The notes under the pieces are model-generated. The model searched no databases and was not told where the DNA came from. It saw only the letters and a list, made by a program, of their open reading frames with translations. Below, piece after piece: positions 7,963-17,261 of a stretch of DNA of 64,000 nt. This DNA is from Pseudidiomarina atlantica (lineage in GTDB: Bacteria > Pseudomonadota > Gammaproteobacteria > Enterobacterales > Alteromonadaceae). The stretch is taken from the NCBI RefSeq assembly GCF_000753735.1, contig NZ_JPIN01000011.1:1-64000 (forward strand), given 5' to 3'. Positions within the stretch are counted from its first letter, which is position 1. Every line of letters starts with the position of its first letter. The position numbers and the translations under genes are program-made.

Positions 7963-10701
7963 TTAAAGGGTTTCGAATGGGGCGGGGCGGCCGAAGAAGT
8001 AACCTTGCATAAAATTACATCCCAAATCCGTCACAAATTGCGCTTGCTCAGCAGTTTCGACACCTTCCGCCAACACCGCAAAATTTAGACTCTGCGCAAT
8101 CTTAATCACGCTCTCGACCAACACCCGATCACTGCGGTGCTGCTGAATGCCAGCAATAAAGGTGCGATCAATTTTGACCACGTCAATCGGCAAGCGTTTG
8201 AGGTGACTCAGACTCGAGAATCCGGTACCGAAATCATCTAACGCAATTGAGATGCCATGCTTGCGCAGGGCTTGCAAACGCTCGATCGCGTAAGACGTGC
8301 CCTCAAGCAAGATCGACTCGGTCAGCTCCAGTTCTATCCACGCACCGCGACAACCGGTTTCGGCAAGCGTGTGGATGACGAAGTCGACAAAATTCGCGCG
8401 ATTAAAATGCAGCGCCGAGACATTGATCGACATCCGTAACGCTGGATTGTGACGCTGTAACTTGACCGCCGCCTCACATGCTTTGCGCAAGACCCACTCG
8501 CTGAGCGGCACTATCTGTCCTGTGCTCTCTGCCAACGGAATAAATTGGTCTGGAGGAATAAAACTGCCATCGGCTTGCGGCCAGCGCAGAAGCGCTTCAA
8601 CTTGCACGGTTTGTTGGTCATTACTACGCACAATCGGCTGAAAATAGAGTTGCAATTGGTTTTGCTCGATGGCTTCTTGCAACTGACTTCGCATCGATGT
8701 GTTGGCTAAAGTTTTTAGCGCCATACCTTCGTCGTACTCTAGCACATGGTTATAGCCTTGCTTTTTCGCTAAATGCATCGCCATGTCAGCTCGTTGAATC
8801 AGTTCTAATGGCGTGCGTACATCGCGGGTTTGATGCGCCACGCCAATACTCGCGGTTAAATAAACTTTGTGGCTCTCAACATTGTACGGCTGTGCAACTG
8901 TAGACATGATGTCGCTTGCCAATGCCAATATGCGATCAGGCAAGATGGTGGCGCCGTGCATCACTAAAATAAACTCGTCACTGGCAAAGCGCGCCAGTTC
9001 GCTGCGCCGTGGCTGTTTGGCCTGCAGACGCTCCGCCAATTGGTTGAGAATTTCATCGCCGACATGCAAGCCGAGGCTGTCGTTGATCATGGTAAAGCCA
9101 TCTAGATCGATAAACATAACCGTAATATCACGACTCTCGGTAAAGTGGCGACCGATATAGTTCTCAATACTGGTGCGGTTCCACAAGCCGGTGAGCGCAT
9201 CGTGATGGGCCTGATAAAATAATTGCTTACCTTGCACCTCCAGTGAGACGTTGCGCTCGACCGCCAATACCACAAGCAAAACCAAGCCAATGCCACCCAC
9301 CACAATGAGCATTTGCAGATTCGATGTCTCTTGAAGTTTTTCCAACCGGAATAGGTAAGCTTGGGTCGGTACCCCATCGGCGTAATACAGGTCCATCGTT
9401 GACTCGTACAACAGAATCGCGGTATCGGCTATGTAACTTTCGGTTTCCTCAGTCAACCAAAAGCCGCTACGGTCCATCCAGGCATCAGTTTTTACTTCAG
9501 TGAAGGTCTCGATGTCGGAATCTGAACGATTCAACAACGCGCTACCCAATAAGACCCGCACATCGAGTACCGCTAACATACTAAATTGCTCTGTCGATGC
9601 TGTCGGCGACTGCCCACTAGGTTGGAAGTTTACTGGTACCCGCATCACCACTTTGGCACTCAGGCTCTCAAGTCCGAATAGGGGTACCAATATTTCGTAA
9701 TTTTCGCGGTTACTTTGCAGGGCTTCTTTTACCACTGGATCGGCGACAATGTCGGTAAAATAAGAAGGTCGCGACGGTTTAACCCGTTCAAATATCACCC
9801 CACGCGAAGGTGAAACCAACAATAAGGCTTCTAAGTAATCGATTTGTTGCAGATACGCGTTCACATCGACTTCCATTAGCTCGTTGTGGTGCTCATACGG
9901 ATATGCCTCCCAACGCTGCCCCAACCGCGTGAAGGTTTCTACCATGATTTCACCAATGGCGATACGCCCCTCGCGCAGCAACTCAACACTGCGTTGTCCT
10001 TCTTTCTTTAAGTCTGACATTTGCGTGTGGAACATACCCAGACCAAAAATAATGACACCCAAAATGGCTACGGTGGCGAAGTTCGTCGAGGTGCGTGAGA
10101 GTTTCGGTAACGGACGACGGCCGCGGTAATTTGCTGCATAAACGGCAACCCCAGCAAGCATACCAACCACAGCCACCACCAAACTACCCGTGGGGTGTTT
10201 CGCCAAAATCGGTGCTTTCAAGAACAGATGGGTGAGCAGCATCACTAAAGATAAAGCCGAGAGCCCCAAAGCATAACTGCCACATAAACGGACAAACTCT
10301 TGCTGCCAAGCTTTACGTTTCGGTGCTTCGGCAAAAATCACCATTTGACTGATGACCAACGGCAGAAAGGCGAGATAAATCCAAGCTGGAATCTGTGCGC
10401 TAAAGGTATCAAAGTAACTGCCCAAGATACCGTCGATAAGGGCGATGCCGGCCACTCCCGCCAGCCCCGATGCCAGTATTTGATAAGCAGCATGCTCACG
10501 CCGGTAACTACGCAACAGAACCGAAGCGCCTAGCGCCCACATGAATACTTGAAACGACGAACTAATGGAGTGATAGAGCAATTGTTGGGTTGGCTCTAAT
10601 AAGCGGTAGGCAAAAATAAATAGTCCCGCAATAAACAGCGCAGTTGCTGTTACCAATTGCAGTACGGCTCTAGCCTGAATATCTGTATTTATTATTTTCA
10701 T
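7963..10701 (-). CDS. Membrane GGDEF-EAL protein, probable c-di-GMP phosphodiesterase
   Basis: A 912-residue protein. The N-terminal 210 residues contain about seven membrane segments, followed by a periplasmic CHASE-like sensor (about 225-440) and another membrane helix near 455. The GGDEF domain (about 485-650) has the degenerate signature ASDEF near residue 572, so cyclase activity is doubtful. The EAL domain (about 665-912) keeps EALLRW near 700, ELELTESILL, and DDFGTGFSSL with the downstream VKIDRTFI. By family knowledge this pattern is a c-di-GMP hydrolase, often tuned by GTP binding at the dead GGDEF domain. It is convergent with the porin and monocistronic. Confidence 0.9.
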   Translation of the reverse strand: MKIINTDIQARAVLQLVTATALFIAGLFIFAYRLLEPTQQLLYHSISSSFQVFMWALGASVLLRSYRREHAAYQILASGLAGVAGIALIDGILGSYFDTFSAQIPAWIYLAFLPLVISQMVIFAEAPKRKAWQQEFVRLCGSYALGLSALSLVMLLTHLFLKAPILAKHPTGSLVVAVVGMLAGVAVYAANYRGRRPLPKLSRTSTNFATVAILGVIIFGLGMFHTQMSDLKKEGQRSVELLREGRIAIGEIMVETFTRLGQRWEAYPYEHHNELMEVDVNAYLQQIDYLEALLLVSPSRGVIFERVKPSRPSYFTDIVADPVVKEALQSNRENYEILVPLFGLESLSAKVVMRVPVNFQPSGQSPTASTEQFSMLAVLDVRVLLGSALLNRSDSDIETFTEVKTDAWMDRSGFWLTEETESYIADTAILLYESTMDLYYADGVPTQAYLFRLEKLQETSNLQMLIVVGGIGLVLLVVLAVERNVSLEVQGKQLFYQAHHDALTGLWNRTSIENYIGRHFTESRDITVMFIDLDGFTMINDSLGLHVGDEILNQLAERLQAKQPRRSELARFASDEFILVMHGATILPDRILALASDIMSTVAQPYNVESHKVYLTASIGVAHQTRDVRTPLELIQRADMAMHLAKKQGYNHVLEYDEGMALKTLANTSMRSQLQEAIEQNQLQLYFQPIVRSNDQQTVQVEALLRWPQADGSFIPPDQFIPLAESTGQIVPLSEWVLRKACEAAVKLQRHNPALRMSINVSALHFNRANFVDFVIHTLAETGCRGAWIELELTESILLEGTSYAIERLQALRKHGISIALDDFGTGFSSLSHLKRLPIDVVKIDRTFIAGIQQHRSDRVLVESVIKIAQSLNFAVLAEGVETAEQAQFVTDLGCNFMQGYFFGRPAPFETL

Positions 10702-10749
10702 CGGCCAGCTTTTAGTTAGCTATTGAGTGTCTTATTTTTGCTCATCTAA

Positions 10750-10784
10750 ACACAAAAAAACCGCCTTGAATAGCGGTTTTGTGT
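10750..10784 (-). terminator. Intrinsic terminator of the small gene at 10788
   Basis: Inverted arms (ACACAAAAAAACCGC and GCGGTTTTGTGT) flank a short loop. Read on the minus strand the GCGG stem runs into seven T, a standard rho-independent terminator, placed immediately after the stop at 10788. Confidence 0.75.
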
Positions 10785-10787
10785 GAC

Positions 10788-11042
10788 TTAACGTACGATG
10801 AGCGAGAGCCAAAGAACGCGCAAACGACTCATGTGACGGTTCACCTCCCAACAGCGTCCCGAGGTGTCACGTAACACTGCATGCGTAAGTGTCGGATTAC
10901 GCGAAAATTCACGGCGGATAGCGCGCAACAGAGCGAGAGGCGCTTCGGCGGCATGTTGAGAGTAGCTGGAGATGGCTTCTTCACCACGATAAAGCGCTAC
11001 CTTTCGGGTTTTCTTTTTGGTTGTCATAATGACCCGTGTCAC
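10788..11042 (-). CDS. Small basic protein of unknown function
   Basis: 84 codons from a GTG at 11042, or 79 from the ATG at 11027 (MTTKKKTRKVALYRGEEA). The latter looks more natural, but the ribosome-site candidate AAGGGAA at about 11045-11051 is close to the GTG and far from the ATG, so the start is open. It is rich in Lys and Arg and contains no membrane segment or motif I recognise. The intrinsic terminator right after its stop supports a real transcription unit. Confidence 0.55.
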   Translation of the reverse strand: MTRVIMTTKKKTRKVALYRGEEAISSYSQHAAEAPLALLRAIRREFSRNPTLTHAVLRDTSGRCWEVNRHMSRLRVLWLSLIVR

Positions 11043-11141
11043 TTCCCTTTGCTTGAGGTTACATATATTTTACATTGTAAATGTTGCAAAGACTATACAA
11101 GTTTGTGTCTTTTTATTACGAGGCTTGTAGGAGGTTTTATC

Positions 11142-11174
11142 ATGCGAGTGCGTATAGCTAAATATGATGAATGA
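11142..11174 (+). CDS. Ten-codon ORF with a strong ribosome-binding site
   Basis: ATG at 11142 opens MRVRIAKYDE then TGA. AGGAGG at 11129-11134 with a seven-base spacer is one of the best Shine-Dalgarno matches in the window. It lies in the 352-base gap (11043-11394) upstream of csrA. It could be a leader peptide or micro-protein, or a chance match. Confidence 0.3.
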   Translation: MRVRIAKYDE

Positions 11175-11394
11175 CAGATACAAGCGTAAAAGTGACAATA
11201 CCAGTCACCGTTTGATCGAAACCGCATGGACTCCGAAACCGGCTTCTCTTCTCGTTATTGTGCTAACTCAATGAATTTTTGCTTAATTTTTTTAAATTAA
11301 GTGCAGACATAGCGTTCATTTTAGCTATACTCGGCAATTGAAAACTAAAAGTTTCAAAAATGATGGAATAATAAGAATAATTAAGGAGACCGAG
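11175..11394 (+). promoter_or_regulatory. csrA upstream region
   Basis: AT-rich leader before csrA. TATACT at 11326-11331 is a plausible -10 box; no good -35 is visible 17 bases before it. Nothing else is recognised here. Confidence 0.35.
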
Positions 11395-11577
11395 ATGTTG
11401 ATTCTAAGTCGAAAGATCGGAGAATCATTGAAGATTGGAGACGAGGTAACGGTGACAATTGCTGATGTCCGTGGTTCGCAAATTCGTCTGCAAATAGAAG
11501 CACCGCGTGACGTCGCAGTGCATCGTGAAGAGGTTTATTATCGGATTCAAGCCGAGCAAAACAACGACATTGACTAA
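11395..11577 (+). CDS. csrA: Carbon storage regulator CsrA
   Basis: A 60-residue RNA-binding dimer that blocks or stabilises mRNAs by binding GGA motifs; it links carbon metabolism, motility and c-di-GMP control. [16 protein letters not shown], the central [22 protein letters not shown] and the short acidic tail are diagnostic. The frame is open from 11338, but AAGGAG at 11383-11388 and the family N-terminus fix the start at 11395. It stands alone, convergent with the next gene, not beside alaS as in many relatives. Confidence 0.98.
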   Translation: MLILSRKIGESLKIGDEVTVTIADVRGSQIRLQIEAPRDVAVHREEVYYRIQAEQNNDID

Positions 11578-11602
11578 GTCGCTTGTGTGTCCAAGAGCTA
11601 CT

Positions 11603-13507
11603 TCAGGACTGTAGGCGCGACCAGATCAGGTCGTTGATTTGATTGTCAGATGGCTGATAGCCGGTCGGCGCATTGAGCAGTAGCTGCTGTAGCTCGTCGA
11701 TGCGAAAGTTTTGACACGCATCATTAAGCTGACTTAATAGCTGCTCTACCTCTGGCCACTCCATTGCCAGTTCATGAGCTTGGCATATACGCGGATGAGT
11801 GCACTCGACAACATTATCGCCAATCAGCAGCTCTTCATACAATTTCTCACCTGGGCGCAGTCCAGTATAAACAATCTCAATATCGCCTTGTGGATGTTTA
11901 TCGCTTTTCACTTCCAATCCGCTGAGGTGGATCATTTTGCGCGCCATATCGACAATTTTGACCGGCTCGCCCATATCCAACACAAATACAGCGCCGGAAT
12001 TACCCATAGTACCGGCTTGAATCACCAACTGCGCAGCTTCGGGAATGGTCATGAAATAGCGGGTAATTTCGGGGTCTGTCACCGTCACCGGTCCACCCTG
12101 CTCAATTTGCTGCTTAAACAATGGTACTACTGAACCAGACGACCCGAGCACGTTACCAAAGCGCACCATACAAAACCGCGTGTTTGAGCTGTTACGCTTG
12201 GCGAGGCCTTGAAGTGTCAATTCTGCAAGCCGCTTGGTGGTGCCCATAACATTGGTCGGTCGCACCGCCTTATCGGTCGAGATCAGTACAAACAACTCAA
12301 CGTTGTTTTCGATCGCAGCTTCTGCTGTGTGCCAAGTGCCAAACACATTATTACGTACACCCTCGACCATATTGTATTCAACTAATGGTACGTGTTTATA
12401 AGCTGCGGCGTGGTAGACGGTTTGCACGTTAAACGCTTGCATCACCGCGGCGATACGATTGCGCCGCTGCACGGTACCGATAATAGGATGAATTTCAACT
12501 TTCTTAATGCCGTGCCGTTGCATGATTTCATGCAGCTCACGTTCGATACTGTACAATCCAAACTCAGAAATTTCGTAAAGCACCAATGCTTTAGGTTTCT
12601 GCAGCACAATTTGTCGACAAAGCTCAGAGCCAATAGAACCGCCAGCCCCCGTTACCAGCACCACTTTATTGCGAATGTGCTGCTGCATCAGTGCCGGATC
12701 TGGCTCGACAGGATCGCGTCCAAGCAAATCTTCAATTTTGACGTCTTGTAATTGATCGATGGCCATATCACCATTGACCATATCAGCCATGCCCGGCACA
12801 GTAAGAACTTTGACATTAAGAACTTCTAGGCTCTCTAGAATCTTTTTACGCACTGAGCGGGGTGCACTTGGTAGCGCCAGCAAGATCCGCTCAATATTAT
12901 GCTCTTTGACCGACTGTGCAACCTGCTCCGGATTGATGACAGGAATGCCGAGCAACATTGCTTTTTGCAAGGTATGATCGTCATCAACAAAAACCACTGG
13001 AGCGAACTCTTCACCGTTGTTCAGTGCCTGTGCCAACTGTCGACCGGCAGAGCCCGCACCATAGATCATTACTGGCGTTTTCTTGCGACTTACGAGACGA
13101 TGGTAGAGCTCACGCATGGCAAAACGGCTGCCGCCAATGATGAGGAGCGCGGTCAAGCCATAGTTGACGATGCCAGTGGCCGGGAGGTTGACGTTGAAAG
13201 CTTCAGTGAGCGCCCACAAAAAGCCAGTAGAGAGCAATGCCCCCGTGAGCACCATGCCGAAGGCTCGCACCGAGACGTAGCGCACCACCGCGCGATACAA
13301 ACCCAACTTCACAAAAACTGCGATCGACACAATCACCAGCCACACTAGCACGCCAAACCAACGAGCTAGGTACTCGGGCACCAAAACATCACGGCTGAGG
13401 ACCATGGCAAGTACAAGAGCGACGGTGATAGCGCCAATATCGGCGACAACACTCACTGCCCGCTTTGCAGCGCGCGGCAACTGCAACAGAGTGGTAATTA
13501 TTTTCAC
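11603..13507 (-). CDS. CapD/WbpM/FlaA1-type nucleotide-sugar 4,6-dehydratase
   Basis: A 634-residue membrane-anchored enzyme of the family that converts UDP-GlcNAc-type sugars to 4-keto-6-deoxy sugars for capsule, O-antigen or glycan synthesis. About four membrane helices (15-130) are followed by a Rossmann fold (GAGSAGRQL near 150) and the catalytic extended-SDR domain: VTGAGGSIGSELCRQI near 286, STDKAVRPTNVMGTTKR near 407. The Met in place of the usual SDR tyrosine is typical of this subfamily. No other glycan genes are adjacent, so its product is not placed. Confidence 0.92.
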   Translation of the reverse strand: MKIITTLLQLPRAAKRAVSVVADIGAITVALVLAMVLSRDVLVPEYLARWFGVLVWLVIVSIAVFVKLGLYRAVVRYVSVRAFGMVLTGALLSTGFLWALTEAFNVNLPATGIVNYGLTALLIIGGSRFAMRELYHRLVSRKKTPVMIYGAGSAGRQLAQALNNGEEFAPVVFVDDDHTLQKAMLLGIPVINPEQVAQSVKEHNIERILLALPSAPRSVRKKILESLEVLNVKVLTVPGMADMVNGDMAIDQLQDVKIEDLLGRDPVEPDPALMQQHIRNKVVLVTGAGGSIGSELCRQIVLQKPKALVLYEISEFGLYSIERELHEIMQRHGIKKVEIHPIIGTVQRRNRIAAVMQAFNVQTVYHAAAYKHVPLVEYNMVEGVRNNVFGTWHTAEAAIENNVELFVLISTDKAVRPTNVMGTTKRLAELTLQGLAKRNSSNTRFCMVRFGNVLGSSGSVVPLFKQQIEQGGPVTVTDPEITRYFMTIPEAAQLVIQAGTMGNSGAVFVLDMGEPVKIVDMARKMIHLSGLEVKSDKHPQGDIEIVYTGLRPGEKLYEELLIGDNVVECTHPRICQAHELAMEWPEVEQLLSQLNDACQNFRIDELQQLLLNAPTGYQPSDNQINDLIWSRLQS

Positions 13508-13707
13508 GAGTCTTTACATCCTAGTAACAGACTTATAGTGGATACTTATCAATTTTTTATAACGGCAGTATAGCGTTGACGAATGCTGCAAACAAGCCGC
13601 GATTGGGCTTGTTTGTGAGCGGTTTTATCGTTAAAGCGCTTGTCTGCAATTCATGGTGATGATACCTTTTTATAACTTTTGTTGGAATTACGAATACACA
13701 GGAAGCT

Positions 13708-14235
13708 ATGCGCATCGCTCTGTTCGTCGGAGTATTGTTAGGTTTTTTGATTGCTGCTTGGAGTGACAACTATGCGGCATGGACCTTCGCGTGGCTCGCC
13801 TGCGCATCCAGTCTTGGCTTTGGCCTGATCCGCAAACATCTGGATACCGCGCTATTAATCACAAGTCTTTTGTTAATTATGTGTGGCTTCGGTGCTTTTT
13901 ACATTGGTATCGTTACTATGACAGATATCAGTATCATGGGGCGCTCAGTGAATATGTTCGCGCCAATTGTGCTGATCTTTTTTGCAACACTTTTACTTTG
14001 TATGGGTATGGTTGAGCAAGGCAGTCGAAGTGCGGTTGAGGCTGTTGAGGGCGTTGAGGCTGTTGTGACTGTTGAGGCTGTTGAGGCTGTTGAGGCTGTT
14101 GTGAATGCAGTTGATAATGATGCGGTGGTATCGGCTGTTCGAGTAGTTTCAACTGCTTCGACGGTGGCGGCTGCTTCGACGGTGCCGGCTGAAACCTCGG
14201 CAAACCCGGCTCCAGTTTCACGGAGTTGGGCTTAA
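13708..14235 (+). CDS. Small membrane protein with a Val-Glu-Ala repeat tail
   Basis: 175 residues. Four hydrophobic segments (about 1-19, 24-40, 47-67, 82-102) suggest an inner-membrane protein. From about 108 the sequence becomes low complexity (VEAVEAVEAVV) encoded by tandem nine-base GTTGAGGCT units at about 14030-14105. Its TAA overlaps the next ATG by one base (TAATG at 14233-14237), so translation of the next gene is probably coupled. No family recognised. Confidence 0.7.
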   Translation: MRIALFVGVLLGFLIAAWSDNYAAWTFAWLACASSLGFGLIRKHLDTALLITSLLLIMCGFGAFYIGIVTMTDISIMGRSVNMFAPIVLIFFATLLLCMGMVEQGSRSAVEAVEGVEAVVTVEAVEAVEAVVNAVDNDAVVSAVRVVSTASTVAAASTVPAETSANPAPVSRSWA

Positions 14236-15650
14236 TGAAGACCTCGGTTGATGCTCGGCAGCTCGGTCAACGACCGCCACAGGTGATTCACCATGGTGCT
14301 TTTGCAGGCGTTACTGGTTCTTGCCATGAGTTGTTTTTGCGCCCAGACGATTCTGTGCTGATTGATTGTGGCATGTTTCAGGGGGCGGAGGCAGAAGCTG
14401 ATGGAGCTACTGGTCGTGAAATTGAATTTGACCTTTCCCATGTACGTGCCTTGATTGTCACCCACGCCCATATTGATCATGTCGGCCGCATTCCGTATCT
14501 GTTGATGGCCGGTTTTCATGGCCCTATTTACTGCACCGAAGCTACTGCACTGTTGCTTCCTATCGTTATCGAGGATGCGCTCAAGCTCGGGCTCACGCGC
14601 GATCCAGAATTGATTGCTGGAGTTCTCGGCGCATTGCGCCGCATGCTGCGGCCCGTGGCTTATGATGCCTGGGTGACTGGCGATGGCTTGGCGGGTTCGG
14701 CGGGTTCGGCGGGTTCGGCGGGGGATGTTCGCATGCGGTTTCGCCAAGCCGGGCATATTCTTGGCTCAGCTTATGTAGAATTTGCTTGGCCTGACGAGTA
14801 TCGTGTCGTTTTTTCCGGCGACATCGGCTGCCGCAACACCCCACTTTTACCCGACCCCGAACCGCTGGAATACGCCGATATGCTCTTTCTTGAAAGCACC
14901 TACGGTGACCGTTTACATGAATCGCGAGTGGACCGCGCTGAGCGTTTGCGCAAGGTGGTGGAGCGTTGTGTGAGCGACGGCGGCGCAGTTTTGATACCAG
15001 CTTTTAGTATTGGTCGTACGCAAGAATTACTCTATGAAATTGAACAGTTAATAACCTCGAATGATGGCATTTGGCCCAAAATCACCGTCATTTTAGATTC
15101 GCCTATGGCAAGCGAATTCACCGCACTTTATGCCGAATTAACACACCTTTGGGACGCCGACGCCCTCGCACGTTTAAGCAGCGGACACAATCCGCTGAAT
15201 TTTGACCGCTTGCACGTCGTACGTACCCACGTTGAACACGAACACATCGTCAACTTCCTGCGCACCAGCGGCGAACCCTGTATCGTCATCGCCGCCAGCG
15301 GCATGTGCACCGGCGGTCGCATGCAGAACTACTTACGCGCCCTATTACCAGACCCACGCACCGATGTCGTGTTTGTCGGCTATCAGGCCGATGGCACCCC
15401 CGGGCGCGCCATTCAACAATATGGCCCCACTGGCGGCTATGTCGAATTCGGTGACGAACGCATCCACATCAACGCCCAAATTCATACCTTAGGCGGCTAC
15501 TCCGCCCATGCCGACCAAGCCGAACTCATCGACTTCGTTCGCAGCGCATCGCGCATCGGTGAAATCCGCCTCATCCACGGCGAATTAACCGCCCGCACCG
15601 CCCTCGCCCAACAACTCCAAGCCCACGGCTACCGCTGCCCCACCCCCTAG
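14235..15650 (+). CDS. Beta-CASP metallo-beta-lactamase (CPSF/YsrH-like RNA-processing family)
   Basis: 471 residues. The metallo-beta-lactamase core has THAHIDHVGRIP (the HxHxDH zinc motif, about 76-87), a later His in RQAGHILGSAYVEF and an Asp in FSGDIG. A beta-CASP insert follows (FLESTYGDR, PAFSIGRTQELL, ASGMCTGGRMQNYL) with an RMMBL end (TLGGYSAHADQAELIDFV). Family members are RNA-cleaving zinc hydrolases in the cytoplasm. An alternative TTG start lies at 14226. GSAGSAGSAG (about 154-164) comes from tandem GGCGGGTTC units and looks like an expanded surface loop. Which RNA it acts on is unknown. Confidence 0.88.
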   Translation: MKTSVDARQLGQRPPQVIHHGAFAGVTGSCHELFLRPDDSVLIDCGMFQGAEAEADGATGREIEFDLSHVRALIVTHAHIDHVGRIPYLLMAGFHGPIYCTEATALLLPIVIEDALKLGLTRDPELIAGVLGALRRMLRPVAYDAWVTGDGLAGSAGSAGSAGDVRMRFRQAGHILGSAYVEFAWPDEYRVVFSGDIGCRNTPLLPDPEPLEYADMLFLESTYGDRLHESRVDRAERLRKVVERCVSDGGAVLIPAFSIGRTQELLYEIEQLITSNDGIWPKITVILDSPMASEFTALYAELTHLWDADALARLSSGHNPLNFDRLHVVRTHVEHEHIVNFLRTSGEPCIVIAASGMCTGGRMQNYLRALLPDPRTDVVFVGYQADGTPGRAIQQYGPTGGYVEFGDERIHINAQIHTLGGYSAHADQAELIDFVRSASRIGEIRLIHGELTARTALAQQLQAHGYRCPTP

Positions 15651-15697
15651 AAAGGGCAGCCCACTTTGCTGCCTCTCTCCCGAAGAAAGGGCAGCCC
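15651..15697. repeat. REP-like repeat, two direct copies
   Basis: AAAGGGCAGCCC occurs at 15651-15662, touching the stop codon of the metallo-beta-lactamase gene, and again at 15686-15697 in the same orientation. The rest of this 172-base gap up to 15822 shows no other feature. Confidence 0.8.
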
Positions 15698-15822
15698 CCC
15701 TCTGGTCCGAGCTGTTAGAAGCAGACCTCTGCCCTATTCGTTGGGCATTCATTGAAGATTAGCGGGTTGCAGACTGTTTCTTATGTAGCTAAAGTATCTG
15801 AAAGATTACCTCGGAATCCTCC

Positions 15823-17184
15823 ATGCAGATGCGCCTGTCCAAACGCTGGAAATTGCTTATCCTAGTCATAAGTGCCCTTTATTTAGCGAGTGCTTACTGG
15901 GGTATTGAACAAGTCCATCGATTGTACTTGCAGGAGGTGCGGTCTGAGCAACGCGACGAAATGGAAGGTCGAGTTTCATTACTGCGTTCTAATCTGCAAT
16001 CATTGATTTATCGCGAAACCTATATAGCCGACAGCTTAGCAACTCTCGTGTCGCTCGACCCAGAAGGTACACTCGCAACTTGGCCGGCAGTCGCAGAGAG
16101 ATTACTACAAAAGTCTGTTATCGCTCGAAATGTTGGGGTTGCGCCGAATGATATTATTCAGTACGTCCATCCACTGGCGGGAAATCAAGCGTCACTTGGT
16201 TTCGACTTTCGTACTTCGCCAGAACAATATGCAACTGTCCAGCAGGCACGAATCAGCCAAGATGTCTATGTAACCGACCCCGTAGACCTGATTCAAGGCG
16301 GCCGCGGGATCATCGCACGCTTCCCTATTTTTCTTGATGCTCCGAAAAATCAAGATTACTGGGGCACTGTTAGCGTGGTTATGGATGTTGCTAAGATCCG
16401 TCCATTACTTAATTTAGAACGACTTGCAGACACCGAGCTCGCATTGCGCCGACAACTTGAAGACGGCACGACAAACGCAGTCTTCTTCGGTGATATCTCT
16501 ACTTTTGCTGAAGCAGACATGATACTGCCCATACAAATTCCGAATGGTACTTGGCAGATGGCGGCAACATTCTCGAACAAGATGAACACCAAGGAGCAGG
16601 TTTTAAGCTTCGGTATTCGGGTTGTCTTGTGGGCCTTGATCGTGCTGATTTACGTTACTGTAGCGGCCCTCCTCCGAGCCTCAACACTTGCACGAAAGAA
16701 CGCTCGTCAAGACGAGTTAACCGGGCTAGCCAATCGACGAGCGCTCATGGAGCGGCTCAATAAGATGATGACTGATAAACCTCGTCGTCACTTTTCATTA
16801 ATTAACCTCGATTTAAACGGTTTTAAAGCCATCAATGACACCTATGGACACGGCGTGGGTGACGCTTATTTATCTCATTTTGCCAATCTACTTCGTAAAA
16901 ATGTGCGCAGTACAGATTTGCCCGTGCGGGCTGGAGGTGATGAGTTCTTGATTATTCTCGACCGAGTTACTGAATTGGAACAGCTTAAGAAACGCGTTGT
17001 GGCTTTGCGGCAGATTTTGGAGGGCAGCCCTTTTCATTGGCGTGATCACGTTATACCTATATCGGTAAGCATTGGTTTTGCTCGCTTTATTGGCCAATCC
17101 CTAAGCATTGAAGATCTGTTACGTGAAGCCGATCATGAAATGTACACCAACAAGCGCGAACAACGCGCAGCCCGCGCCGAGTAA
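15823..17184 (+). CDS. CHASE-domain diguanylate cyclase
   Basis: 453 residues. One membrane helix (about 10-28), a periplasmic CHASE sensor (about 50-250, with the typical GFDFRTSPEQ and TDPVDLIQGGRGIIARFPIF), a second helix (about 262-285) and a GGDEF domain (about 295-450). The active-site signature is intact (RAGGDEFLIIL), and RSTD five residues before it fits the RxxD product-inhibition site. It should make c-di-GMP in response to an external ligand. GGGCAGCCCTTT at 17022-17033 lies inside the gene and encodes EGSPF in a variable part of the cyclase domain. Confidence 0.92.
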   Translation: MQMRLSKRWKLLILVISALYLASAYWGIEQVHRLYLQEVRSEQRDEMEGRVSLLRSNLQSLIYRETYIADSLATLVSLDPEGTLATWPAVAERLLQKSVIARNVGVAPNDIIQYVHPLAGNQASLGFDFRTSPEQYATVQQARISQDVYVTDPVDLIQGGRGIIARFPIFLDAPKNQDYWGTVSVVMDVAKIRPLLNLERLADTELALRRQLEDGTTNAVFFGDISTFAEADMILPIQIPNGTWQMAATFSNKMNTKEQVLSFGIRVVLWALIVLIYVTVAALLRASTLARKNARQDELTGLANRRALMERLNKMMTDKPRRHFSLINLDLNGFKAINDTYGHGVGDAYLSHFANLLRKNVRSTDLPVRAGGDEFLIILDRVTELEQLKKRVVALRQILEGSPFHWRDHVIPISVSIGFARFIGQSLSIEDLLREADHEMYTNKREQRAARAE

Positions 17185-17199
17185 GCTCTAAATCTCGAG

Positions 17200-17249
17200 A
17201 AAGGGCAGCCCCCCCTGCCTGCACCGCTCCGACCGAGGAAGGGCTGCCC
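17200..17249. repeat. REP-like inverted pair
   Basis: AAAGGGCAGCCC at 17200-17211 faces GGGCTGCCC at 17241-17249. The pair sits between the stops of the convergent cyclase and EamA genes, as a two-way terminator would. Confidence 0.8.
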
Positions 17250-17261
17250 ACTTTGGAGGTT

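Noticed and set aside
13557-13769. 70-codon minus-strand frame between the dehydratase and membrane-protein genes
   Set aside because: Overlaps the start of the 13708 gene, no ribosome site, no recognisable protein character.
14030-14105. Tandem repeat as a phase-variation switch
   Set aside because: The unit is nine bases, so gain or loss of a unit does not change the frame.
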